A DNA stretch of 38,787 nt from Paenibacillus harenae DSM 16969 (lineage in GTDB: Bacteria; Bacillota; Bacilli; Paenibacillales; Paenibacillaceae): positions 1-38,787 of the forward strand of contig NZ_AULV01000024.1 of assembly GCF_000422465.1 (NCBI RefSeq), given 5' to 3'. This document shows positions 14,050 to 22,681 of this stretch, in pieces (the first letter of the stretch is position 1; each line of letters starts with the position of its first letter). The notes under the pieces were generated by a model. That model saw nothing but the letters and a program-made list of their open reading frames with translations. It did no database searches and was not told the DNA's origin. The position numbers and the translations under genes were made by a program.

Positions 14050-16554
14050 ATGGCATTAGTCAGGCAGTTAATGGTTCGTGCTGGCGCTGACTTCTCTGCA
14101 ATGCGGCAGGAGATGAGACGGGCGCAGGGAACTATTCAGGACTTCAAGAAAAATGTTTCAACTGCAATGAAAGGCATTGCGGCTGCTTTCGCCGCTGTTG
14201 GTGTCGGCGCTATTTTTAAAGACGCGACGAAGGCGGCAATGGATTTCGAGTCAGCTATTTTGCAGATTAACCGAACGATGGGGGCAAGCGCCGGGGCATT
14301 TAACCAGTGGGCGAAGGATAACGCGGCCGCTTTCGGGTTGGCTCATGGTGAGGCCGTTAGATATGGTGCCACTTTCTCGAATCTCATTTCGACGTTCGCA
14401 AAGGATGCGTCCCAGATTTCGCAATATACACAGCAATTACTTGAAGCTTCAGCGGTGACAGCTGCAGCAACCGGCCGGACGATGGAAGATACACTCGAAA
14501 GAATCAGAAGTGGTATGCTCGGCAACACGGAAGCAATCGAAGACCTTGGAATTTTCGTCGGTGTCTCAATGATCGAATCAACCGAAGCTTTCCGGAAGTT
14601 CGCCGGTGACAGGTCTTGGCAGCAGCTTGATTTCCAAACGCAGCAGCAAATACGGCTGTTTGCCATCCTTGAGCAATCAGCGAACAAATACGGAACCGAA
14701 GTGGCGAACAGTACAGCGGCACAGCAAATGAAATTCATTGCACAGCTCAAAAACGCACAACTCGCGCTCGGGCAAGCATTCTTGCCTATTTACAGCGTTA
14801 TCCTTCCGGCGTTGACGAGGATGGCGCAAGCCCTTGCTACTGCCGCGAATGTGATTGCACAGTTCTCCCAGGCGTTATTCGGTAAAACGTCAGAGGTCAA
14901 GCAACAAGCGAAAGCGACACAAGCACAGGCGAGCGCCGTTAGCGGATTGGGTGACGCCTACACAGAAGCCGGTAAAGCGGCTAAGAAGGCATCCGGACAA
15001 GTGCAGGGGTTTGACGAAGTTCACACGATAAGCGATTCAAGCGGCGGTGCTGGCGCTGCTGGATCAGCTGCGGGCGGGTTGCCTGGTGATGCTTTGCCGT
15101 CAATGGATGTTGGCGGGTTCGCATCTTCCACGGTTGAAGTATCGGAAAAGGTTCAAGAGATGGCGCGGAAGGTCCGGGAAGCTATAGGCGGTCTTTCATC
15201 GTTCATTCAATCAAACAAAGATATTATCATTTCGGCTATGGCCGGGATCGGTACAGCTTTAGGTCTTGGGTGGGTGTTAGCTCACTGGAAAGAAATAAAA
15301 GCGGCTGCCGTTGTCGCTTTCAATGTCGTGCGAACAGCAATAATGGGCGTGAGTATCCCTATTACATTAATCGTTGCTGCAATCGCTGCTGCGGTGGCTG
15401 CTTTCGTCTATTTCTACCGGACGAATGAGAAATTCAAGGGCGTTGTTGATGGTGTTTTAAAGGCAATCGGTGACGCGGCTGTATGGCTCTGGAATGATGT
15501 GCTTGTGCCCCTTGGTAAGTTCTTAGGGCAGCAGTTTGTTGCAGCGTGGGACGCTTTTACCAATGTTGCGACGTGGCTATGGAAAAACGTCCTTGTACCA
15601 ATCGGCGCCTTTCTGGTCCAGTTTTATCAAAACATCCTAATGCCTTTGGCAGCGGTGCTGCGTGACGTTCTCGGCGTGGCGTTTACAACAGTCGCGAATA
15701 TAGCTATGTCGTTTTGGCAAAACGTGCTTGTGCCACTCGGCAAGGCATTGAGTGAAATGTTCGGTCCGGCCGTTGAAGCAATTTCCGCTGTCTTGAGCTT
15801 CCTTTGGAACAAGGTGTTTGTTCCGTTTGGTAATTTCATGAGCAAGACCATGATGCCGATATGGGAGGATGTAGTCGAGGTTGTGACCCGGCTTTGGAAA
15901 TCTGTTTTGAAGCCCCTTTCCGAATTTGTCGGCGGCCTGTTCTTCTCTGTTTTCGATAGTGTGTTCAAATCCATAGGTGAAGTTATTGGCGGGCTAAAGA
16001 CCGCTTTCATCGGTCTGATGAGCTTCATAACCGGCGTCTTTACTGGCGATTGGGGCCGCGCCTGGGAAGGTGTGAAGCAGATTTTCAAAGGAATATTCGA
16101 TTCATTGGTGGGCATCGTCAAGACGCCAATTAACGCCATTATCGAAATGATTAATAAAATGATCGACAGTTTAAACGACATCAAGATTGAAATACCGCCA
16201 CTAAAGGTTGCGGGAAAAACACTTTTTCCTGGGGCGACACTTAAAGTTCCGACCATCCCGAAAATACCACGTCTAGCTCGTGGTGGCGTTGTAGATGGAA
16301 AAACGAATATGGGCAATTACATCGCCGGGGAAGCCGGAGCGGAAATGATTGTTCCGCTTGAAAATACGTCTTTCACGGATAAGATTGCCGCAGCGCTCGG
16401 GACGGCCGTCATGACCAACATGCAAATGGTACAGGGTAACGGCAAGGGCGACACGATCATTCAGCTTAACGGCGTCGAGCTTGCCCGCGCTATCCAGCCT
16501 TATTTGTCCGGCGAGAATAACCGCTTGGGCGGCGCAATGATCACAGCAAAATAG
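14050..16554 (+). CDS. tape measure protein
   Basis: Sets tail length and sits in the tube. 834 residues, mostly helical: a head domain with FESAILQINRTMGASAGAFNQWAKDNAAAFGL, then AAATGRTMEDTLERIRSGMLGNTEAIEDLGI. Hydrophobic, probably membrane-interacting segments lie at about 395-460. A periodic Trp-containing repeat (motif WxxVLVPLG-F) is at about 479-620, and the C-terminal motif AGEAGAEMIVPLENT is typical of siphovirus tape measures. ATG at 14050 follows AAAGGAGGTAGG and abuts the previous stop. With one residue per about 1.5 angstroms, roughly 120-130 nm of tail would be expected. Confidence 0.95.
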   Translation: MALVRQLMVRAGADFSAMRQEMRRAQGTIQDFKKNVSTAMKGIAAAFAAVGVGAIFKDATKAAMDFESAILQINRTMGASAGAFNQWAKDNAAAFGLAHGEAVRYGATFSNLISTFAKDASQISQYTQQLLEASAVTAAATGRTMEDTLERIRSGMLGNTEAIEDLGIFVGVSMIESTEAFRKFAGDRSWQQLDFQTQQQIRLFAILEQSANKYGTEVANSTAAQQMKFIAQLKNAQLALGQAFLPIYSVILPALTRMAQALATAANVIAQFSQALFGKTSEVKQQAKATQAQASAVSGLGDAYTEAGKAAKKASGQVQGFDEVHTISDSSGGAGAAGSAAGGLPGDALPSMDVGGFASSTVEVSEKVQEMARKVREAIGGLSSFIQSNKDIIISAMAGIGTALGLGWVLAHWKEIKAAAVVAFNVVRTAIMGVSIPITLIVAAIAAAVAAFVYFYRTNEKFKGVVDGVLKAIGDAAVWLWNDVLVPLGKFLGQQFVAAWDAFTNVATWLWKNVLVPIGAFLVQFYQNILMPLAAVLRDVLGVAFTTVANIAMSFWQNVLVPLGKALSEMFGPAVEAISAVLSFLWNKVFVPFGNFMSKTMMPIWEDVVEVVTRLWKSVLKPLSEFVGGLFFSVFDSVFKSIGEVIGGLKTAFIGLMSFITGVFTGDWGRAWEGVKQIFKGIFDSLVGIVKTPINAIIEMINKMIDSLNDIKIEIPPLKVAGKTLFPGATLKVPTIPKIPRLARGGVVDGKTNMGNYIAGEAGAEMIVPLENTSFTDKIAAALGTAVMTNMQMVQGNGKGDTIIQLNGVELARAIQPYLSGENNRLGGAMITAK

Positions 16555-16565
16555 GAGGGGTCCGG

Positions 16566-16916
16566 ATGGCTCTTTTAAAGATCAATGGAGCGGACTTGCC
16601 GACTCCTTCGGGTTATATCGTAACGAAGCAGGACATCGTTAAAGCGGAGCGGAATGCACGCGGTACGATGATCAAAGAATTAATCGCGAGTAAGGACAAA
16701 ATCGACCTTACTTGGATTTACCTTACTCCCGCGCAGTTATCTCAATTGCTCGCTGCCGTGTCCGCGAATTTCTTTAATGTCACCTATCTTGAACCGCAAA
16801 GCGGGACGAATAGGACAGCGACCTTTTACGCCGGGGATCGGTCCGCGCCAGCTATGGACTTCATCAACGGCGTCATGCGCTGGAAAGACATCAAATTCAA
16901 TTTGATTGAGCGATAA
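16566..16916 (+). CDS. tail protein, DUF6711-like
   Basis: 116 residues starting MALLKINGADLPTPSGYIVTK, then ERNARGTMIKELIASKDKIDLTW and FYAGDRSAPAMDF. I recognise this as the DUF6711-like protein that follows the tape measure in many Gram-positive siphophages; function is likely in the tail tip (distal-tail or baseplate connector). ATG 16566 has TAGGAGGGGTCC upstream. Assignment to that family is from pattern memory. Confidence 0.78.
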   Translation: MALLKINGADLPTPSGYIVTKQDIVKAERNARGTMIKELIASKDKIDLTWIYLTPAQLSQLLAAVSANFFNVTYLEPQSGTNRTATFYAGDRSAPAMDFINGVMRWKDIKFNLIER

Positions 16917-16927
16917 GGGGGGCGCAT

Positions 16928-18499
16928 ATGTATCCGACAACACAAGCTTATAAAGATGCGGTCTATGCGCCCACTCGCCGCGTAACTGCCCGCGTCACCT
17001 TTGATATATCGGACGTGACCGCGCCGGGAGATGTATCGAGCATTGTGGTAACACCTGAACTTACACCAATCAGCCAGAAGTCGCAGCTTAATAATAACGT
17101 TCGGGAAGCAGCAACGAACCTCGCGACGCTCGAACAGGATCGCTTCCGCTTGGATGGTTCTTTTTCTTTTGCTGACGATGTGACCCTTGCGAACAATGGC
17201 GATGTGGGCTTTATCAGTGGCCCTCTATGCGGCGCTGACGGCGTTTTCGCTTCTGCCCCTACAATCACTCTAACCTTTGGCGCATTGCACAGCAGCGCGG
17301 GAATCACGGTCGCATTTGATGTCCACAACAACGAGTACGCAACGGAATTCAACGTGAGTGCCTTTAATGCTTCAGATGTGCTTATTGAAAGTGTAGACAT
17401 TGCCGGGAACACGAAGCCGTTGAGGGCTATATTCGGGCAGTTTGCCGGGTATAAAAAGATCGTTGTCACAATCAATAAATGGTCGGTAGGTAATCGCCGG
17501 GCGCGGGTGCTTGAGATTGATTTCGGTTACGTCGAAGTGTACACCGACGAAACCCTCATATCCTGCAATCTCATCGAAGAAATGGACATGATCAGCGGTC
17601 AGCTTCCTTCGCCGGAGTTCCGGTTCGCGGTCGATAATTCGGATCGGGCTTTTAACATATTGAATCCGAACGGCGTTTATAACTATCTGCAGCAGCGGCA
17701 GCAAGTTAAGGCAGAGCTCGGGGTTGAGATCAGCAGCGGGGTATACGAATACGTCCCCCTCGGTGATTATCTGCTTTGGGAATGGACGAGCGAAGAGGGG
17801 GCGCTAACGGCTTCATTTACGGCCCGGACAAATCTCTACTTGATGGAGAACTTCGATTACGAACAGTTAACACCAAGCAGCAAGTCATTGCATGCGCTGG
17901 CCGTCCAGGTGTTCGCGGCCTGCGGCGTTACGAATTACAGCCTTGACTCCGCGCTTCTATCCATTACCACAAACAGCATGGCGCAAAAGACTGACTGTAA
18001 GAGCCTGCTGCAGATGATCGCACTTGCCGGTCGCTGCAACATCTATGTAACCCGCGACAATGTAATCACGCTCAAGCAGGTGAGTTTCGGCGCGGCCGTT
18101 GACCGGGTTGATTTCGATAACATCTATAGCGAGCCTAAGATTGAGCTGGAACGCGCCGTTAAGCAAGTAGACGTAACGTACTGGACCGACCTAAACACGT
18201 CCGCTGTATCGTCTGTGAGTGCGTCCGGCGTGGACGTCGGGGATGTGCTCAAGCTTGAGGGCAATACGCTAATCAACACATCGGCGATCGCCTTGGCCGT
18301 CGCAAACTGGATCATAGCCCAAAAGCAATACAGGGCCAAGTATTCGATTAATTGGCGCGGCAATCCGGCGCATGAGCTCGCGGACGTAATCGCCATTGAA
18401 AACACATACGGCGCCGATAAGAACGGAATGATCACGAAGAACGAGCTAATCTATCAAGGTTATCTGCAAGCCCGTACAGAAGCAAAGGGGGCGGTCTGA
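16928..18499 (+). CDS. tail tip/baseplate protein
   Basis: 523 residues. The N-terminal 60 residues (YPTTQAYKDAVYAPTRRVTARVTFDISDV) are typical of Bacillota tail-tip proteins. A galactose-binding-like beta domain (about 90-195) is suggested by FDVHNNEYATEFNVSAFNASDVLIESVDIAG. The C-terminal 300 residues resemble baseplate-hub folds (FRFAVDNSDRAFNILNPNGVYNYL, EYVPLGDYLLWEW, LLQMIALAGRCNIYVTRDNVITLKQV). It probably contacts the tape measure and carries receptor-binding proteins. ATG 16928 follows AAGGGGGGCG. The next gene overlaps by 1 base. Confidence 0.8.
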   Translation: MYPTTQAYKDAVYAPTRRVTARVTFDISDVTAPGDVSSIVVTPELTPISQKSQLNNNVREAATNLATLEQDRFRLDGSFSFADDVTLANNGDVGFISGPLCGADGVFASAPTITLTFGALHSSAGITVAFDVHNNEYATEFNVSAFNASDVLIESVDIAGNTKPLRAIFGQFAGYKKIVVTINKWSVGNRRARVLEIDFGYVEVYTDETLISCNLIEEMDMISGQLPSPEFRFAVDNSDRAFNILNPNGVYNYLQQRQQVKAELGVEISSGVYEYVPLGDYLLWEWTSEEGALTASFTARTNLYLMENFDYEQLTPSSKSLHALAVQVFAACGVTNYSLDSALLSITTNSMAQKTDCKSLLQMIALAGRCNIYVTRDNVITLKQVSFGAAVDRVDFDNIYSEPKIELERAVKQVDVTYWTDLNTSAVSSVSASGVDVGDVLKLEGNTLINTSAIALAVANWIIAQKQYRAKYSINWRGNPAHELADVIAIENTYGADKNGMITKNELIYQGYLQARTEAKGAV

Positions 18500-18906
18500 T
18501 GGCATGGATTGCTCCTAAGTTGAATTGGCTCCCGACGGATTCGATTAACGCCGTTGACTTCAACCGGATCGAGAACAACACGGCCGAGGTCGCGGCTTAT
18601 CTCAATTCGATTCAATACGTCATGCCCGCGCTGACGACGGTCACGAACCGGACGCAGACGAGCGTTGACTATTTATCAAGCATTAACCGAATCGAGCAAA
18701 ACATTGACGCGATCCGCGCCGCATTCCTCACGCCGCCGGGGTATGGTCCGAAAGAGACGTGGATTCCAAATAAGAAGTTCGACAACGAGGACGCTATTCG
18801 GCTTGAGCAGAACTTGCAATTGCTGCTCGATTGGGGCGTCCTTGTTTTTGAAAGCTTCCGCTATTGCGGCGCGGCGATATGCGGGGAACAGGGGGTTATC
18901 TATTAA
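18499..18906 (+). CDS. phage structural protein (tail-associated)
   Basis: 135 residues: WIAPKLNWLPTDSINAVDFNRIENNTAEVAAYL is the repeated 'W...D..NA.DFNRIE.N' pattern of Bacillota tail-associated proteins and recurs in part near residue 60 (LSSINRIEQNIDAIR). A third echo is FDNEDAIRLEQNLQLLL. The protein looks helical and probably links the tip to the fibre. Start ATG 18499 overlaps the previous stop TGA by one base; AAAGGGGGCGG is the ribosome site. Confidence 0.7.
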   Translation: MAWIAPKLNWLPTDSINAVDFNRIENNTAEVAAYLNSIQYVMPALTTVTNRTQTSVDYLSSINRIEQNIDAIRAAFLTPPGYGPKETWIPNKKFDNEDAIRLEQNLQLLLDWGVLVFESFRYCGAAICGEQGVIY

Positions 18907-19631
18907 TGGCTTATACTAAAACGAATTGGTTTGATAGAGCTGTAGAATTCGTAAACAGGTACACGAAAAGCGGTGAGACTGCGGATGAAGTAACGCTCGT
19001 TCAGAAGCCGGGCACTATAACACAAGCCGGAACGCCGCTGAATTCCGCGAATCTGAACAAGATCGAGCAAGGGATTTTCGATGCTGCCGCGACGGCTGAT
19101 TCTGCCGCGGCAGCTGCTGCAGCAGCGCAATCAACAGCAAACACAAAAGTAAGTAAGTCCGGCGATACAATGGCCGGGGATCTAAGATTTACAAATGATA
19201 CATCTCCTCACACAATAGGCATTAGATTTCATGGTGACGGATCGGGTTGGAGATTCCCCTTCAAAAGAAACGGAGACGGTACAGTAGTCGCCACGATACG
19301 CGATGACGGAGAAATGTTTTTGGCACTTGGGACGCAACAAGCTTATCACGGTGGTTTCAAGCCCCACGCAACGGGCTCTTATGTAGGTGACGACGGTACT
19401 AACCGAGACATTGCGCTTCCCTTTACTCCAAGTTTGGTTATCGTGTCAATCACGGATAACGCCACTATTTATACAGGTAATTTCGGTCTAGCAACATCGG
19501 CCCAGCCGCTAAAGTATAGCGGAGCAACCATATGTCTTATTGGAACTAATAAATTTACGGTTAATAATAATGGGTCCTCAAATGGCATCAACGCAGTTGG
19601 TAAGGCTTATAACTGGATCGCATTCAGATAG
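18906..19631 (+). CDS. tail fibre / receptor-binding protein
   Basis: 241 residues from ATG 18906 (TAATG overlap with the previous stop). The N-terminus has AGTPLNSANLNKIEQGIFDAAATADSAAAAAAAAQSTANTKVSKSGDTMAGDLRF, a short Ala-rich coiled coil and the fibre-type 'V.KSGDTM.G.L.F' motif. The C-terminal part is beta-rich with Gly/Asn-rich loops (NKFTVNNNGSSNGINAVGKAYNW), as expected for a trimeric tip domain. It probably recognises a cell-wall or S-layer receptor. Short compared with many fibres. Confidence 0.8.
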   Translation: MAYTKTNWFDRAVEFVNRYTKSGETADEVTLVQKPGTITQAGTPLNSANLNKIEQGIFDAAATADSAAAAAAAAQSTANTKVSKSGDTMAGDLRFTNDTSPHTIGIRFHGDGSGWRFPFKRNGDGTVVATIRDDGEMFLALGTQQAYHGGFKPHATGSYVGDDGTNRDIALPFTPSLVIVSITDNATIYTGNFGLATSAQPLKYSGATICLIGTNKFTVNNNGSSNGINAVGKAYNWIAFR

Positions 19632-19642
19632 GAGGGTAAAAA

Positions 19643-19966
19643 GTGATCTTACACGCAAACGGGAGCTACGACCGCGCGGACTGGCACACGGAAGAATTTT
19701 GCGCCGAGCGTTACCCGAACAGCCATTTCATTGACGAGAGTACCGAGGAAGGCGCGGCGCTCGCCACAAAAATATTAAGCTTCCCTTACTTTTCAATCAT
19801 CACGGATGAAGAAGGCAATCTTTCCGATGTTGTTGAAAGAGATCCGACGCCGGAAGAGATCGAAGCACAGAAACCGGTAAAAACACCGGAGCAGCTTCGA
19901 ATTGAACAGCTTGAAGCGGAATTGGCAGACGTACAACTGGCACTGGCTGAGCTATTCACGGCTTAA
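19643..19966 (+). CDS. hypothetical tail-region protein
   Basis: 107 residues from GTG 19643, with AGGAGGGTAAAAA upstream. N-terminal part YDRADWHTEEFCAERYPNSHF is followed by a beta strand and DVVERDPTPEEIEAQKPVKTP. It ends in a charged heptad-like helix (EQLRIEQLEAELADVQLALAELF). Similar proteins with a C-terminal coiled coil follow the fibre gene in Bacillota phages. They may act as XkdX-like or fibre-assembly factors; function unknown. Confidence 0.6.
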   Translation: MILHANGSYDRADWHTEEFCAERYPNSHFIDESTEEGAALATKILSFPYFSIITDEEGNLSDVVERDPTPEEIEAQKPVKTPEQLRIEQLEAELADVQLALAELFTA

Positions 19967-19985
19967 AACTAAAGGAGTGGTCATA

Positions 19986-20165
19986 TTGGCGATGGCAATG
20001 TACAAAATCCGAATCATAGCAGCAGCTTGTATCACTCGTTACAACAATGGCGAGGGAGATATTGACGACATCGTGGACAGTTACAACATGGGAGCGGAAG
20101 ACAGAGCGCTTGTCATGGCTGAGATTTACACACGTCGCCCGGACATTGAAGCTACAAACGTTTAA
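19986..20165 (+). CDS. 59-residue XkdX-position protein
   Basis: TTG at 19986 is chosen because AAAGGAGTGG lies 7 bases upstream. Product MAMAMYKIRIIAAACITRYNNGEGDIDDIVDSYNM is small and helical and lies between fibre-associated genes and holin, the place of XkdX in Bacillus phages. The sequence is not an obvious XkdX member. Its Arg/Asp-rich end (YTRRPDIEATNV) is followed by a terminator. Confidence 0.6.
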   Translation: MAMAMYKIRIIAAACITRYNNGEGDIDDIVDSYNMGAEDRALVMAEIYTRRPDIEATNV

Positions 20166-20194
20166 GGCTCCGCATATGCGGGGCTTTTTATTTT
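20166..20194 (+). terminator. terminator before the lysis genes
   Basis: GCTCCGC (20168-20173) pairs with GCGGGGC around a short loop, then TTTTTATTTT. The lysis genes would depend on read-through or a separate promoter. Confidence 0.7.
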
Positions 20195-20209
20195 AAAGGA
20201 GGAAGAGAC

Positions 20210-20686
20210 ATGAATAAAGAGCACATCATTTGGACTACACTCGGAGCAATATTCGTTCCCGCATTTGAATTTTTATATGGAGTAGGTGAGGCCGTGTTTA
20301 CTTCGATGGTCGCGTTAACGTTTTTCATCCTAATGGACTGGATTAGCGGAACGCGTGCGGCCAAAAAGGATAACAGTTATGCAAGCAAATACGGGATTGA
20401 TGGCGTATCACGAACATTGTTCATGCTGCTTCTGCCTGCTGGCGGCCATCTACTTGATCAAGTTTTTAGCTTGCCGGGAATACTCTTTGGCGCTTTGACC
20501 GCCGGTCTGTTGTACCATATCATTCAATCCATGGTTGCTAATTCTATCCGAGCAGGGTGGGGCGAATGGCTACCGCTTTCGGTATTCGAAGCGCTATTGA
20601 AATGGGTGGGTAGCGAACTGGAAAAGAAAGTGCAGAGGGCTACGCAGCGCGGCGGCGTGACAGATAAGGCGAACGACGATGCCTAA
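20210..20686 (+). CDS. phage holin (holin_4_1 / toxin secretion family)
   Basis: Forms membrane lesions that release or trigger endolysin. The 158-residue product has hydrophobic segments at about 7-45 and 60-105. FFILMDWISGTRAAKKDNSYASKYGIDGVSRTLFMLLL matches the core signature (D..tG..aA.......S..g..G..rK) of the holin_4_1 family, normally 120-160 residues. ATG 20210 has AAAGGAGGAAG upstream. It overlaps the endolysin start by 8 bases, the usual lysis cassette arrangement. Confidence 0.93.
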   Translation: MNKEHIIWTTLGAIFVPAFEFLYGVGEAVFTSMVALTFFILMDWISGTRAAKKDNSYASKYGIDGVSRTLFMLLLPAGGHLLDQVFSLPGILFGALTAGLLYHIIQSMVANSIRAGWGEWLPLSVFEALLKWVGSELEKKVQRATQRGGVTDKANDDA

Positions 20687-22049
20687 ATACTCTTACAAAA
20701 TCTTCGACCCGAAAATAGATAATATTTACGCCGTCCATCAAAACGGGACGACGGTCAAGGAGCTCGGGCAGCGCGAGAAAGCGGACGTTGCAATTAATTT
20801 CAGCTATGCGAACACGGTAAGCGGCGTTCCTATTGGTCGGCTGGTCGTTGGCGGCAAGACGGTCATGCACGACATCGACAAGACCACTTTGCGCGATGAA
20901 CTTTATATGTCGGCTGACGGATCGCTTCATATCGGAAAGGTCGCTAATCCGGTTTGGGCAATTCAAGGTTCACCCCGATTGCTTCAAGACGGAAAGGACG
21001 TCATAGCCGCCAGCGTTAAGCGGGACCGGACCGGCACGGACATTTACACCAGGGCGGCTATCCGGACAGCGGTCGGCATAACGGCGGCCGGTAAGCTCGT
21101 TATGGTCCGGACATATGACAGCGTGACATTGACGGAGCTTGCGGGAATCATGAAGTCGCTCGGCTGCGTGGATGCTCTGAACGGCGACGGCGGCGGCAGC
21201 TCCTACATGTGGCCGGAGGATGATGGATACGGCCGGAAGCTTGGGGCGGCTCTGATTGTGAAGAAAGGGAAGGTGGAACCAGTGGCGAAACCAGTATTAG
21301 TTATTAATCCGGGACACGGCGGGAAAGACCCCGGCGCTTCCGGTAATGGAATTATTGAGAAAGATTACACACTTAAAATTTCCTTGTATCAATTCGAGCG
21401 ATTCAAGCAGCTGGGCGTGCCGGTAGCGCTGACGCGTTCAACTGACGTCTATCAGGATCAAGACGAGTTGACCGGAATTGTAAGAAACAGCGGAGCGAAG
21501 TATTGTATCTCGAATCATTTGAATGCAGCAACGGCAGAGAGTGCACAGGGAGCCGAAGCGATTCACAGCATACATTCAGACGGAAAGCTTGCACATGCGC
21601 TCGTTTATGCGATCCGGGACGCGGGGCAGACCCTGCGGAAAACGCCGGTATTCACGAAGCAGCGCAGCGACGGCAGCGACTATTACTTCATGCACCATGA
21701 CACCGGCAAAGTATCGACGGTTATCATCGAGTATGGATTCATGACGAACGCAACGGACGCCGAACGCATCAAAGCGAATTGGAAGGCATACGCAGAAGCC
21801 GTTGTTCGGTCATTCTGCACGTTCATCGGACATCCTTACACAGCACCCGCCGCTCCGGTTGTAACGCCGCCAGCGCCTACAGGGACGTTCAAGGACGTGC
21901 CTGCTAACCATCCGGCAAGAACGGCAATCGAGAAAGCGGCAAAGGCTGGAATCATTAACGGTATCGCGCCGGACCTGTTCGGACTCGGGCAGCCGGTGAC
22001 GCGGGAGCAGCTTGTCATTATATTGGATCGGCTCGGAATGTTCGAATAA
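20679..22049 (+). CDS. endolysin: NAGPA-like + amidase_3 + SLH
   Basis: 456-residue lysin with three domains. Residues about 10-200 resemble a NAGPA-type phosphodiester glycosidase, with ALNGDGGGSSYM at 166-177. Residues about 205-385 are an amidase_3 N-acetylmuramoyl-L-alanine amidase: VINPGHGGKDPG (His213), GIIEKDYTL (Glu), SNHLNA (His) and VIIEYGFMTN (Glu). A Pro-rich linker leads to a single SLH domain (about 403-456: FKDVPANHPARTAIEKAAKAGIINGI and PVTREQLVIILDRLG). SLH domains bind pyruvylated secondary wall polymer, so this probably targets an S-layer-type wall. ATG 20679 lies in the holin end. An internal GTG at 21282 (residue 202) has AAGGTGG upstream and could yield an amidase-SLH form. 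Confidence 0.9.
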   Translation: MPKYSYKIFDPKIDNIYAVHQNGTTVKELGQREKADVAINFSYANTVSGVPIGRLVVGGKTVMHDIDKTTLRDELYMSADGSLHIGKVANPVWAIQGSPRLLQDGKDVIAASVKRDRTGTDIYTRAAIRTAVGITAAGKLVMVRTYDSVTLTELAGIMKSLGCVDALNGDGGGSSYMWPEDDGYGRKLGAALIVKKGKVEPVAKPVLVINPGHGGKDPGASGNGIIEKDYTLKISLYQFERFKQLGVPVALTRSTDVYQDQDELTGIVRNSGAKYCISNHLNAATAESAQGAEAIHSIHSDGKLAHALVYAIRDAGQTLRKTPVFTKQRSDGSDYYFMHHDTGKVSTVIIEYGFMTNATDAERIKANWKAYAEAVVRSFCTFIGHPYTAPAAPVVTPPAPTGTFKDVPANHPARTAIEKAAKAGIINGIAPDLFGLGQPVTREQLVIILDRLGMFE

Positions 22050-22053
22050 ACGA

Positions 22054-22086
22054 AAGCCCCTGACCTTCGCGGGTCGGGGGCTTTTT
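22054..22086 (+). terminator. strong terminator after the endolysin
   Basis: AGCCCC-TGACC (22055-22065) pairs with GGGTC-G-GGGGCT (22071-22082) in an approximately 11-pair stem, followed by TTTTT. It ends the late operon and lies opposite the stop of the convergent lipoprotein gene. Confidence 0.85.
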
Positions 22087-22090
22087 CCGT

Positions 22091-22621
22091 TTACTTTATT
22101 TTTGCTTTCATTTCATCGTAGGCGGCTTTCATTTCCTCGACCGTATCGCTTGAACTGTATGCCATTGCAATTTTCCCGTCAACCGACAATACAATAACCC
22201 CCGCGCCGTTATCATCTTCAACAAGTGTGATAACCCCTTTTAAATCCGGATCATCGTATTTCGCGGAACCTTTAACGGTCGGGTTACTCATGTTATCCGA
22301 TTCGTCAATAATGTCTACGCCCATTGAAAATAATGGGATAGCATCCGGGTGTATATGGTCCGCAACAAACTTCTTATTAGCTTCCGCATCCGTCCCATTG
22401 ATGTAAATGTTCACATAGTCGAGCGCTATTTGTTCGTCTTTGGCGAGTTTCTTCGCTTTAGGTTCCTTTGTCGGCTCCGGTGTCGCAGAAGTTTCCGGCG
22501 CGTTCGTTGTTCCCTCTGTTGCTTCCTGGTCCACTTCAGCCCCCGTCACTTCCGCATTGTTTCCGCAACCGGTCAAAATAGCAGCCGTGATCATGAACGA
22601 AATGAATAATGATTTCTTCAA
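22091..22621 (-). CDS. secreted lipoprotein of unknown function
   Basis: 176 residues starting at TTG (22619-22621) with AAGGGGGCT about 8 bases upstream. Signal MKKSLFISFMITAAILTGC has a hydrophobic core and lipobox LTGC, so Cys19 should be lipidated and the protein anchored outside the membrane. A Thr/Glu/Pro-rich linker (about 20-58) leads to a globular part (LAKDEQIALDYVNIYINGTD... VITLVEDDNGAGVIVLS). It faces against the late operon, the usual place of lysogenic-conversion genes. Superinfection exclusion would be a reasonable role but is not shown. Confidence 0.78.
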   Translation of the reverse strand: MKKSLFISFMITAAILTGCGNNAEVTGAEVDQEATEGTTNAPETSATPEPTKEPKAKKLAKDEQIALDYVNIYINGTDAEANKKFVADHIHPDAIPLFSMGVDIIDESDNMSNPTVKGSAKYDDPDLKGVITLVEDDNGAGVIVLSVDGKIAMAYSSSDTVEEMKAAYDEMKAKIK

Positions 22622-22681
22622 ATGATAGCCCCCTTAGTTTTGCACTATTTTACTATATACTGCCAATCCTGCCTACCGGTT

